Shown in pieces: positions 1-6,530 of a DNA stretch of 10,845 bases. Position numbers and translations under genes: made by a program. The notes below the pieces were generated by a model. It had not been told where the DNA came from. It saw only the letters and a list, made by a program, of their open reading frames with translations, and searched no databases. Every line of letters begins with the position of its first letter. The first letter of the stretch is position 1. This stretch comes from Candidatus Troglogloeales bacterium (GTDB lineage Bacteria; Nitrospirota; Nitrospiria; SBBL01; SBBT01), in contig SBBT01000027.1 in assembly GCA_005239595.1 (NCBI GenBank), positions 1 to 10,845 of the forward strand. The letters run 5' to 3'.

Positions 1-446
1 ACAGGGTTGCAGCCTCTGTATTTTTCATCGCTTCCTTGACCGATATCCTGGACGGTTATTTTGCGCGGCGAAGGTCAGAAATAACAAAACTGGGAAAACT
101 TTTAGACCCAGTTGCCGATAAGCTTCTGATCCTCTCTGCACTGATTCTTTTGGTCGATGGCGGTCGTGTTCCCGCCTGGATGGCAATCCTTATTCTGGGA
201 AGGGAGATTGCAGTTACCGGTTTTAGGGCGGTTGCCGCTTCGGAAGGGGTGGTTATCTCTGCAGAAGGGATCGGAAAGTACAAGACCTTCTTACAGACTA
301 TTTCAGTAATTCTACTTGTGATAGATGCCTCCTCTCTTTTTCGTCAGGTGGGTTTGTTCCTTCTTTCCATCTCGATCCTCCTTTCCCTGATTTCTGCCAG
401 ACAGTATTTTGTCAGGTTTATAGAAAGGGTTGGTCCATTAAGGTAA
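1..446 (+). CDS. pgsA: CDP-diacylglycerol--glycerol-3-phosphate 3-phosphatidyltransferase, 5'-partial
   Basis: This integral membrane enzyme makes phosphatidylglycerophosphate from CDP-diacylglycerol and glycerol 3-phosphate, the committed step to phosphatidylglycerol. The reading frame is open from base 3 to the TAA at 444-446, about 147 residues. Family members are usually about 180-200 residues, so the start and roughly the first 40 residues lie outside the window. The CDP-alcohol phosphatidyltransferase signature is complete: D-x2-D-G-x2-A-R-x8-G-x3-D-x3-D, read as DILDGYFAR then GKLLDPVAD. Hydrophobic segments follow (LLILSALILLV, FLQTISVILLVI, LFLLSISILLSLI), as expected for this fold. 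The TTG at base 36 lies inside the catalytic motif and is not a start. Downstream lies an IS remnant and then plsY, another phospholipid gene, so the two were probably neighbours before the insertion. No convincing terminator follows the stop. Confidence 0.95.
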   Translation, partial: RVAASVFFIASLTDILDGYFARRRSEITKLGKLLDPVADKLLILSALILLVDGGRVPAWMAILILGREIAVTGFRAVAASEGVVISAEGIGKYKTFLQTISVILLVIDASSLFRQVGLFLLSISILLSLISARQYFVRFIERVGPLR

Positions 447-513
447 GGCCCAAGGTCTCGGCTAAAAGAGAATCATCGCTTCTCTCTCCTGAAAAGAAAA
501 TTGTTAAGGGTAT

Positions 514-561
514 GCTACTCCTCAGAAACCAGACAGGGCAAACTTAGTGGTAAAATAGCCT
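514..561 (+). repeat. Left terminal inverted repeat of the IS remnant (diverged)
   Basis: This stretch aligns, with gaps, to the reverse complement of 1226-1284. Shared blocks in the same order are ACT..C..CAG, AGACA, GGGC, GTGG and AGCCT. It sits just upstream of the OrfA start, where the left end of an IS3-type element belongs. The boundary is approximate. Confidence 0.6.
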
Positions 562-586
562 ACCGGAATAAAAGGGAGGAGGCAGG

Positions 587-653
587 ATGGATAGGATACA
601 CAAGAATCATGATGCGGTTTAAGGCGAACGTGGTGTTGGAAGCCGTAAAAAAG
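587..653 (+). pseudogene. IS3-family OrfA fragment
   Basis: A good ribosome-binding site (GGGAGGAGG, 574-582) precedes an ATG at 587 that opens with MDRIHKNHDA. A one-base frameshift near 616-618 then moves the match to another frame: FKANVVLEAVKK. This is the N-terminal hallmark of IS3-family OrfA, usually FKAKVALEAVK, which begins a helix-turn-helix DNA-binding protein. After about 22 residues the similarity jumps directly to OrfB, so the rest of OrfA and the start of OrfB are deleted. It is not functional. Confidence 0.8.
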
Positions 654-1086
654 GTATCCGTATCTTCTTCGGGACGTCCGGATTGCCCATCCGAATCAGG
701 TATGGGACAATAACGTATATCCGGCTCAAACAGGGTTTTGTTTATCTGGTGGCAATCCTGAACTGGTATAGCTGCTATGTTTTGAGGTTTATCCAATACG
801 GATTACGGGGTGCAGTTTACCCTTATGGAGTTTATGGGTGTTTTCAATTGCGTGGGATTACGATCAGCATGGATGGTCGAGGTCGTGTGCTGGACAACAT
901 TTTTGTGGAGCGGTCTTGGGGGAGTGTGAAATACGAGGAGGTGTGTCTGGACGATTATCCAGAAGTCGGGACGGCCCAAGAGAGACTGGGGTGCTATTTT
1001 TTATAATACTGGGAGCCGCATCAATCGCTTGGATATGCGATACCGTTTATTGCGGAGAGTCCTTAAAACAGGAGCAGGCTGCGTGA
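654..1086 (+). pseudogene. IS3-family OrfB (DDE transposase) remnant, multiple frameshifts
   Basis: Pieces of an rve-type integrase core appear in changing frames. Bases 655-705 give YPYLLRDVRIAHPNQVW; 710-790 give ITYIRLKQGFVYLVAI then LNWYSCYVL; 796-822 give NTDYGVQFT; 863 to about 1005 give ISMDGRGRVLDNIFVERSWG and SVKYEEV; 1028-1045 give LGYAIP. In intact relatives these read WATDITYI, DWYSR, NTDQGSQFT, ISMDGRGR.LDN.F.ERLW and SLGYRTP. The first catalytic Asp (in WATD) is lost in a small deletion. About 30 residues between the LDWYSR and NTDQG blocks are missing. The second Asp and the Glu of SVKYEE remain. The longest open stretch, 683-1006, spans several of these pieces and is not an independent gene. 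Confidence 0.88.
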
Positions 1087-1225
1087 CGCACATGATGGGA
1101 AGGACAGTGGTCTATTGGACCAGTGTGGGGTGTGTGGAATAGCGCCCCCATGAGATCGTGGTCTGTTTTTATGATTTGGGCTGATGACACGAGAAAAATG
1201 ACAGGAAAAACGATAACCAAAAGAC

Positions 1226-1284
1226 AGGCTCAATCCACTTTATAGAAGCCCATTTTTTGTCTAGATATTAATGCTGGGGGAAGT
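1226..1284 (+). repeat. Right terminal inverted repeat of the IS remnant (diverged)
   Basis: This is the partner of 514-561. Read on the + strand it contains AGGCT, CCAC, GCCC and TGTCT in the order expected for the inverted end, followed by CTGGGGGAAGT. The terminal G-rich stretch may double as the plsY ribosome-binding region. The boundary is approximate. Confidence 0.6.
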
Positions 1285-1292
1285 GAAAAATA

Positions 1293-1868
1293 ATGAATGC
1301 CGTGGAAGTTTTAACGATTGCAATAAGTTACCTGTTTGGTTCGATACCGTTTGGTCTTCTCATTTCAAAGAGAATGAGGGGAATTGATCCAAGAAAGGGG
1401 GGGAGCGGAAATGTAGGGGCCACCAATATCCTTCGAGTTGTTGGTAGAAAAGAGGCGGTCCTCACACTGCTTTTGGATGTATTAAAGGGAATACTTCCAG
1501 TTTTGGCTGCTAATCTATTGGGACTAAGAGAAGAAGTGATATTAGTGGTGGGGTTGGCGACCGTTCTTGGGCATATTTTCCCTATTTTTCTAAAATTTAA
1601 AGGGGGAAAAGGTGTTGCAACCTCTTTTGGCGTATTTTTAGGTCTTTCTTATCAGATCGCGTTGATGGGATTGGCCGTATGGGCCCTTGGCGTTTATCTT
1701 GGCGGCGCATCCTCTGTGGGGGCTTTGGCAGCGTTCGGATGCCTTCCCCTGCTTTCCTTTTTCCTAAGACCCGATCCGATCTTTAATCTCTTTGCCCTTT
1801 TTATTTCGATTTTAGTCTATGTCCAGCACCGCGGCAATATCCAGAGGCTTATCAAAGGAACGGAATGA
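1293..1868 (+). CDS. plsY: Acyl-phosphate--glycerol-3-phosphate acyltransferase PlsY
   Basis: This membrane enzyme transfers the acyl group of acyl-phosphate to the sn-1 position of glycerol 3-phosphate, the first acylation in phospholipid synthesis for bacteria using the PlsX/PlsY route. The 191 residues match the family length of about 190-210. The three cytoplasmic motifs are present in order: a Ser/Arg motif opening with GSIPFG, GSGNVGATN, and GHIFPIFLKFKGGKGVATSF. Hydrophobic helices lie between them (VLTLLLDVLKGILPVLAANL, LMGLAVWALGVYLG, IFNLFALFISILVYV). The ATG at 1293 gives MNAVEVLTIAISYLFGS, the normal N-terminus; a G-rich GGGGGAAG lies upstream. The stop overlaps the next start as ATGA (1865-1868), so the two are probably translationally coupled. 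The IS remnant sits immediately upstream, and a promoter there could not be identified with confidence. Confidence 0.96.
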   Translation: MNAVEVLTIAISYLFGSIPFGLLISKRMRGIDPRKGGSGNVGATNILRVVGRKEAVLTLLLDVLKGILPVLAANLLGLREEVILVVGLATVLGHIFPIFLKFKGGKGVATSFGVFLGLSYQIALMGLAVWALGVYLGGASSVGALAAFGCLPLLSFFLRPDPIFNLFALFISILVYVQHRGNIQRLIKGTE

Positions 1869-3679
1869 TTAAGGGTCCTGTCATAAGAGGTCTCGTAGTG
1901 TTTTCGCTCCTGATTCTTTCTAATCCTTCTTCACTATGGGCCCAGGCCGACAGGCCTGCCGATTTCGATTTAAAAGGAGCTGCACCTTCTTTTGATAGGC
2001 TTATTAATAACGGCGAGCTTTTTACTTTCAAAAGGGATCGTGGAATTGAGCGATCGGATCTTGCTGCGAATTACATCCTGCGTCACGCTGAAGAGCGGTT
2101 TAGAAAAGGGGACTATAGCGGAGCCATACAGCTTGGGAAAATGGCCGTGCAGTTTTCTCCCGCCTCTCCTTTTCCTCACTTTTTCCTGGCAAAGATGGCA
2201 TGGCATCAGAAAAGCCTGGATGTAGATAGCCTGGCAAAGGTTTACTCGGAATACTTTGTCGGATTGAAATTGGCTGGTCAGGATTTCTGGTTTTTGTTTT
2301 CAAGCCTCGCAACGATTATCCTTTTGATGATCGTCGCATTGTTCTTAACCTTTGTCACGTTTCTCTTGTATACGTTCCTGACGTTAAGCGCCCTTTGGGT
2401 TCATCAGGTTGTCGAGTGGTTTCGAGGCTATTCATATCCAGTATCATCCTGTTTGTTTTTTATGGTGCTGCTGCTGATGCCGCTTCTTTTTGGAATTCCA
2501 GTTTTGTGGTTCTTTATTTTAAGTTTTTTTATCTTTTGGGGTTTTTATACGTGGGCCGAAAGGGGAATCGTTATTTCATTTTTAGTGGGGGTAGGGGTAT
2601 CCATGTGGGTATTTCCATTTGTAGTTGCTTTTTTTACCGCTAGAAATTCTCCGGTGTTAAGACAGATGGTGCTCAATCAGCAGGGTGAATATCTTTGGTC
2701 GCCTCCTCAGCTAGAACCAACAGGCCTGGACTGGAAGGAATGGGCACTTCTGGCATCTTATGAAACCCAGGAAGGAAATTACAAGAAGGGGGAAGTGCTT
2801 TATCAAAAAGCCCTTTCGTTACATCGTGAATCAGGCATGCTTATCAACAATCTAGGCAACATCGCTTTCTATCTCAAAGATTATCCCAAGGCAATTAAGT
2901 ATTACCAATATTCTCTCGGTTTGTCGCCCGATTTGGTCTCTGCGAATTACAATATGAGTCAGGCGTCCCAAAAAATGGAGTCATTTAAGGAAGGTCATCG
3001 GAAGTACCTTCAAGAGGCGTTTAAAACCTTGGCGGGCCGTTTTGATCCAAAAAAGGCGGCAGAGTATGCCAGGAAGACCGAACTTTTCCCAAATTTTCCG
3101 ATGATTGAAGAGCGTTTTAAAAAAGAAGACCTCTGGGAAGAGGTTTGGAAACCGCGTTCAGCCGATCTTAGTGATAAGATATGGAAAAGCCTGGCTGGAA
3201 AAGGTTCGTTGCGAAATGCACCTGTTATTGCTTTTACGGGGTTTGTCCTTCTAGCCGTTTCTTCGTTTTTCATGAAGGGGTTCTATCGGGCCCGGTTTTG
3301 TTTCGGGTGTCATAGGGCTATCTGCCATCAGTGCGAGCATTATATCCTTCATCATAAAGTCTGTTCGGAGTGTGAGTCGAAATTTATCGCAAAGGAAATT
3401 AATTTCACAACGATCAACCCGATGAGGAAAAGGGTTTCGAAGCGATCGTATCTCCTTTTCTTGATACCAGGTGGGGGGCATCTTGCCCTAAGAAGGACCG
3501 CAATCGGTTGTTTATACTTGTTTCTCTTTTATTTTTTCTTTGGTTACATCGCCTTTAGTGAAGCGCTTTTGGCGCACTGGCATTTAGACGTCGTAAAGGT
3601 GGTGATTGTCCCTCTGTGTATTCTCCTGTTATACGGGATATCGATGTTTGATTTGGTTTATTCCCGGGGTCGTCAATAA
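1865..3679 (+). CDS. Membrane protein with TPR repeats and a CxxC zinc-ribbon-like module (function unknown)
   Basis: No named family was recognised. The 604-residue protein opens with a likely signal peptide (VVFSLLILSNPSSLWAQA, cleavage near residue 27). A TPR-like helical pair follows at about 66-118 (ILRHAEERFRKGDYSGAIQL). Residues 140-260 hold a cluster of about five very hydrophobic segments. Residues 295-365 carry clear TPRs (GNYKKGEVLYQKAL; LNNLGNIAF is approximated by INNLGNIAFYLKDYPKAIKY). A further membrane segment lies near 453-475. Next is a cysteine module with C479/C482, C487/C490 and C500/C503 plus His483, 488, 492, 496 and 497, probably a two-zinc B-box or ribbon-like site. 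More membrane helices fill the C-terminus. It overlaps plsY by 4 bp and the next gene by 1 bp. The pairing with a DUF4388/pseudopilin-like protein suggests a membrane scaffold or assembly role; that is inference. Confidence 0.85.
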   Translation: MIKGPVIRGLVVFSLLILSNPSSLWAQADRPADFDLKGAAPSFDRLINNGELFTFKRDRGIERSDLAANYILRHAEERFRKGDYSGAIQLGKMAVQFSPASPFPHFFLAKMAWHQKSLDVDSLAKVYSEYFVGLKLAGQDFWFLFSSLATIILLMIVALFLTFVTFLLYTFLTLSALWVHQVVEWFRGYSYPVSSCLFFMVLLLMPLLFGIPVLWFFILSFFIFWGFYTWAERGIVISFLVGVGVSMWVFPFVVAFFTARNSPVLRQMVLNQQGEYLWSPPQLEPTGLDWKEWALLASYETQEGNYKKGEVLYQKALSLHRESGMLINNLGNIAFYLKDYPKAIKYYQYSLGLSPDLVSANYNMSQASQKMESFKEGHRKYLQEAFKTLAGRFDPKKAAEYARKTELFPNFPMIEERFKKEDLWEEVWKPRSADLSDKIWKSLAGKGSLRNAPVIAFTGFVLLAVSSFFMKGFYRARFCFGCHRAICHQCEHYILHHKVCSECESKFIAKEINFTTINPMRKRVSKRSYLLFLIPGGGHLALRRTAIGCLYLFLFYFFFGYIAFSEALLAHWHLDVVKVVIVPLCILLLYGISMFDLVYSRGRQ

Positions 3680-4608
3680 TGTCATTAGAAGGTTCCATCG
3701 GCGAAATTGGAACGCCCGAGATTTTTCAGCTCATTTTACGGCAACAAAAGGAAGGTATCCTGACATTTACATTAGAAAACGAAGCAATATTCGTAAAATT
3801 TAAGAAAGGAAGAATTGTTTTGGCTGGGAGGAGTCCTGAAGAAGAATCGTTGGGAGAGGCGCTTGTGCGGTTCGGAAAGATTTCCAAAGATCAGCTTGAG
3901 TCTGGGCTTAAGGCCCCCAGGAAGGAAGAGGAGTCGCTTGGACATATTCTCTGTGGATTCGGATATGTAACACCGAAAGAGATTAAAAAAGTAAACCGTC
4001 TTGTTACCGAAGAAACAATCTTCCGCCTGCTCGACGTGAAGTCTGGATATTATAAGTTTGAGCCGAAAGATATCTCCTATGACACGAAATTGATTGAGCC
4101 GCTTATCTTAACCGGAGAATTTACATTGGAGGGAGGGAAACGCAGCGTTGAAAAACAGGCGCGATCCCTGCTGCAGGATATAGAGGAACTTCCCAGAATT
4201 GTCCCGACTCAGACAGAGATTTTCCAAGAGCTGACACCTTTAGTTGAATCCCCGCCCCAGAAAAAGCTTGCGCCAGAACGGACAGGATTTACACGCAAGA
4301 TTGTCTTTAATAGTGTCGCAATTATCGTGTTTATGACCGCCCTTGCCGTTTCGTATCCTTCTCTTCTGGGCAGATACGATCGTGCCCGCCTATCTTTCTT
4401 GGAAGTAAAGAACTTGTTTGTCTGGAATGATCTCGACACACTTTCTCTTGCCATCGACCTCTATTATCTTGAAAATCGCCGCTATCCTGACTCACTTTAT
4501 TCTTTAATACAAGAAGGATTTATAGAAAACCATTCTGTCCAGAAGATTAACCTGGAAAAATGGGGCTATCACCTAGAGGGAGAGCGCTACTTCCTTTATT
4601 ATAAATAG
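3679..4608 (+). CDS. DUF4388 (PATAN-like) protein with membrane segment and pseudopilin-like C-terminus
   Basis: The first ~135 of 309 residues resemble DUF4388: MSLEGSIGEIGTPEIFQLIL then GILTFTLENEAIFVKFKKG. Two copies of the helical insert seen in such proteins follow (LGEALVRFGKISKDQLESGL and LGHILCGFGYVTPKEIKK), closing with GYYKFEP. Known DUF4388 proteins are cytoplasmic and tied to signalling, gliding or polarity. A proline-rich linker at about 170-200 leads to one membrane segment at about 210-231 (IVFNSVAIIVFMTALAV). The last ~75 residues resemble the globular part of GspG-type pseudopilins: a long helix ending LSLAIDLYYLENRRYPDSLY, then short strands. There is no prepilin peptidase site before the membrane segment. 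The start overlaps the previous stop as TAATG, indicating coupling. The domain order predicts a cytoplasmic N-terminus and a periplasmic C-terminus. Function unknown. Confidence 0.85.
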   Translation: MSLEGSIGEIGTPEIFQLILRQQKEGILTFTLENEAIFVKFKKGRIVLAGRSPEEESLGEALVRFGKISKDQLESGLKAPRKEEESLGHILCGFGYVTPKEIKKVNRLVTEETIFRLLDVKSGYYKFEPKDISYDTKLIEPLILTGEFTLEGGKRSVEKQARSLLQDIEELPRIVPTQTEIFQELTPLVESPPQKKLAPERTGFTRKIVFNSVAIIVFMTALAVSYPSLLGRYDRARLSFLEVKNLFVWNDLDTLSLAIDLYYLENRRYPDSLYSLIQEGFIENHSVQKINLEKWGYHLEGERYFLYYK

Positions 4609-4639
4609 TTTACATAATATATCTTATAAGACGTATTGT

Positions 4640-5227
4640 GTGAAAGCGAGAAATGCCGGCGTGACTGCCTTTCAAAAAATAAAACGGGATTTTGTTGTGG
4701 TATTGTACGGGTTAAGAGAGGCAACGATTGATTTTGCCGAGCGCGTAAGCCGTTGTGTGCAACATTTCAAGACATATCTTGCGATAGATACGTTAGAGGC
4801 GAACATCAAACAGAATCAGGCGTTATTGGGTGAAACGGCATACAGACGTAATACTTCCGCCTTAGATCCTCTTGTCGGCGATCCGGAGTGCATGGAGATT
4901 TGTAAAAGAATCAAGGCTGATCAAAAACAGCTTCATTTTCTTGAGGACCAACAGGAAAAAGGCGATCCGATGACCCGTTTCTGGCAGGATTTACGTCAAA
5001 GCAATAGTGTTGTCGCAAGGGTGGTTGTTTCAGATCAGTTTTTTGGAATTGGGAAAAAAATAAAGGAGCTGTCGCTTCCTGCTGAAATTCGGGTGATTTT
5101 TGTTGCGAAAAACCGCCAGGTTCAAATTGCTGACGAGGATCTGCTGATTGAAGCCTATGATCGTATTACATATGTCTGTTGTATTGAAAAAGAAAACTTT
5201 TATAATAAGTACTGGATGAATAGTTAA
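4640..5227 (+). CDS. Uncharacterised protein with helical N-terminus and TrkA-C (RCK_C)-like C-terminal domain
   Basis: The frame encodes 195 residues from a GTG at 4640; a second GTG at 4661 is an alternative, and neither has a strong ribosome-binding site. Residues 1-115 look helical and charged (DFAERVSRCVQHFKTYLAI, TLEANIKQNQALLGE, ICKRIKADQKQLHFLEDQQE), without membrane segments. Residues ~125-188 follow the TrkA-C pattern: a strand with ARVVVSDQFFG, then GKKIKELSLPAE, IRVIFVAKNRQVQIADEDLLI and AYDRITYVCCIEK, where the family has G.D.L.V. TrkA-C domains bind small ligands and regulate K+ channels and other transporters. No Rossmann RCK_N domain precedes it here, so a K+ role is not implied. 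It lies 31 bp after the DUF4388 gene and may be the last gene of the + strand operon. It ends 9 bp from the convergent SAM hydrolase gene. Confidence 0.75.
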   Translation: MKARNAGVTAFQKIKRDFVVVLYGLREATIDFAERVSRCVQHFKTYLAIDTLEANIKQNQALLGETAYRRNTSALDPLVGDPECMEICKRIKADQKQLHFLEDQQEKGDPMTRFWQDLRQSNSVVARVVVSDQFFGIGKKIKELSLPAEIRVIFVAKNRQVQIADEDLLIEAYDRITYVCCIEKENFYNKYWMNS

Positions 5228-5236
5228 AGATATTGA

Positions 5237-6067
5237 TTATGTATTTCCCCCCCATTTCAGAGAGACGTTATCTAATAATTTTAGCTTAAACTGTTTCTGT
5301 GCGCTTTCATTTGGGATAAAGATTTCCAGGTGACCGGAACTGTTAATGATCAAGTTGCCGATAGCTCTATCCCCTTTTGTATAACTTTCCTTCAAACCAC
5401 TCCATCGATATCTTTTTACATTTACTGTCATTTTTCCCGAAATGCCATTAAGCTCTGTTCTCGTAATGTTGGTGATTGCGTTTCCGAATCGGTCAATGTA
5501 AACGATTTTACCGCTTAGGTGAGATCGGGCTTTTATCGGTACAAGACCGCTAAAACGTACATCATTGTCTATTTTCCTTCCGAGGTGATCGGGAGAGTAA
5601 CCCTTGGCAAGGTATCCGGCAATCTTGGCAAAGTGATCGCGCCCCGCGAAGGTTGGGCTCGCCTTGAGTATCAGAGGAGGTTTGTTTAAGATTTCGTAAA
5701 CTTGGCATTGTCTTGTTTGGGTAATGTAGGTGAGCACACCATTATCAGGCGCAACGAAAAGATGATCTTTATGTGAGACGATGATTTCCCTGCGGCTTGT
5801 CCCGACTCCGGGATCAATGACCACGAGATGGATCGTTCCAGGGGGAAAGGTGGAGTAGGCTTCTTTGATCACAAAGGCGGCACTGAGGATATCAAAAGGC
5901 GGTATTTCATGTGTAATATCAATGATCGTTGCGCCAGGCACCATTTGGAGGAGGACGCCCTTCACACTTCCTGAAAAATAATCTTGAAGACCGTAATCGG
6001 TTGTTAGTGTGATAATGGGATATCGAAGAGAAGGGACATTACTCAAAGATAATTTTTTGGATTTCAT
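5237..6067 (-). CDS. S-adenosyl-L-methionine hydrolase / hydroxide adenosyltransferase (DUF62 family)
   Basis: Family members split S-adenosylmethionine with water-derived hydroxide to adenosine and methionine; they are homologous to fluorinase and chlorinase. Motifs in order are LTTDYGLQDYFSGSVKG (residues ~21-37), DITHEIPPFDI, VVIDPGVGTSRR, FVAPDNGVLT, TFAGRDHFAKIAGYLAKG, and in the C-terminal beta barrel DRFGNAITNI. Length is 276 residues from the ATG at 6067, typical of the family (~260-290). The open frame continues upstream to 6166, but that extension only shadows greA and lacks homology. The start overlaps the greA 3' end by 29 bp. A TTG at 6049 (LSNVPSL) is a less likely alternative. 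The hydroxide-type activity rather than a halogenase is assumed from the housekeeping context. It is the last gene of the pyr operon; physiological role in bacteria is poorly defined. Confidence 0.92.
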   Translation of the reverse strand: MKSKKLSLSNVPSLRYPIITLTTDYGLQDYFSGSVKGVLLQMVPGATIIDITHEIPPFDILSAAFVIKEAYSTFPPGTIHLVVIDPGVGTSRREIIVSHKDHLFVAPDNGVLTYITQTRQCQVYEILNKPPLILKASPTFAGRDHFAKIAGYLAKGYSPDHLGRKIDNDVRFSGLVPIKARSHLSGKIVYIDRFGNAITNITRTELNGISGKMTVNVKRYRWSGLKESYTKGDRAIGNLIINSSGHLEIFIPNESAQKQFKLKLLDNVSLKWGGNT

Positions 6068-6509
6068 ATTCCATCGTTTTCGCAGGTGCGGTAATTTTAA
6101 CGACATCACTAACGCGATGGCCGATGAGCGCCTTGCCCACAGGGGAATGCACAGAGATTTTTCCATCCTTTAAATCGGCTTCGTCCTCTCCCACAATCGT
6201 ATAGCGTTTCTCTTCTTCCGTATGAAGATCGAAAAGATACACGGTTGCGCCAAAAACAACCTTGTCAGACGATAAGGTGTTTGTTTCAATCACCTGGGCG
6301 TTGGCCAATTTATTTTCCATTTCCATAATGCGTCCTTCCACAAAACTTTGTTTTTCCTTAGCGGCAGAATATTCGGCATTTTCAGACAGGTCGCCATGTG
6401 CGCGTGCCTCCGCAATATCCGCAATCACCTTAGCCCGTTCCACCCTTTTTAATCGTTCGAGTTCCTTCTTAATTTGTTCGTAACATTTTTTGGTCATTGG
6501 TACCTTCAC
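6039..6509 (-). CDS. greA: Transcription elongation factor GreA
   Basis: GreA enters the secondary channel of RNA polymerase and stimulates cleavage of backtracked transcripts. The N-terminal coiled coil is clear (YEQIKKELERLKRVERAKVI), with the acidic tip and the diagnostic ARAHGDLSENAEYSAAKE (residues ~35-52). The C-terminal FKBP-like domain includes YTIVGEDEAD, ISVHSPVGKALIGHRVSDVV and a closing EIQKI. Length is 156 residues against ~155-160 for the family. The GTG at 6509 is preferred because AGGAGG lies 5 bases upstream; the ATG four codons later is too far from that site. It sits 21 bp after sppA and overlaps the SAM hydrolase start, within the pyr operon, so its expression may follow pyrimidine status. 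Confidence 0.97.
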   Translation of the reverse strand: MKVPMTKKCYEQIKKELERLKRVERAKVIADIAEARAHGDLSENAEYSAAKEKQSFVEGRIMEMENKLANAQVIETNTLSSDKVVFGATVYLFDLHTEEEKRYTIVGEDEADLKDGKISVHSPVGKALIGHRVSDVVKITAPAKTMEYEIQKIIFE

Positions 6510-6514
6510 TTTTT

Positions 6515-6520
6515 CCTCCT
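6515..6520 (-). promoter_or_regulatory. Ribosome-binding site deciding the greA start
   Basis: A perfect AGGAGG on the - strand, 5 bases before the GTG at 6509. It lies in the 21-bp gap after sppA and supports the GTG over the downstream ATG at 6497. Confidence 0.85.
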
Positions 6521-6530
6521 GTCGTGGATC

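Larger units (their letters stand above)
514..1284 (+). mobile_element. Degenerate IS3-family insertion sequence (internally deleted remnant)
   Basis: This explains nearly all of the 846-base gap between pgsA and plsY. It contains short, frame-broken pieces of IS3-family OrfA and OrfB in the right order, bounded by diverged inverted ends. A full IS3-type element is about 1.2-1.5 kb, so roughly half has been lost. The outer limits are estimates from the alignment of the two ends; no target-site duplication could be fixed. It cannot move by itself: OrfA is truncated and frameshifted, and OrfB has lost a catalytic Asp, part of its core and its frame in several places. The right end stops about 8 bases before the plsY ATG, so the plsY ribosome-binding region lies on or beside the IS end. 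From about 1087 to 1225 only IS-like noncoding sequence is seen. Confidence 0.8.

Noticed and set aside
467..485. Stem AGAGAA/TTCTCT after the pgsA stop as a terminator
   Set aside because: Only 6 bp and AT-rich, with no T tract behind it.
683..1006. A 107-codon open frame that could be read as a new small gene
   Set aside because: Its translation is made of IS3 OrfB blocks (ITYIRLKQGFVYLVAI, ISMDGRGRVLDN, SVKYEE) with missing and frame-shifted parts, so it is a transposase relic.
1221..1292. Promoter for plsY (TATAGA or TATTAAT as -10 boxes)
   Set aside because: No -35 box at suitable spacing; the matches are no better than expected in AT-rich IS-end sequence.
6068..6166. Upstream extension of the SAM hydrolase frame
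   Set aside because: It lies inside greA in another frame and has no family similarity; the ATG at 6067 gives normal length.
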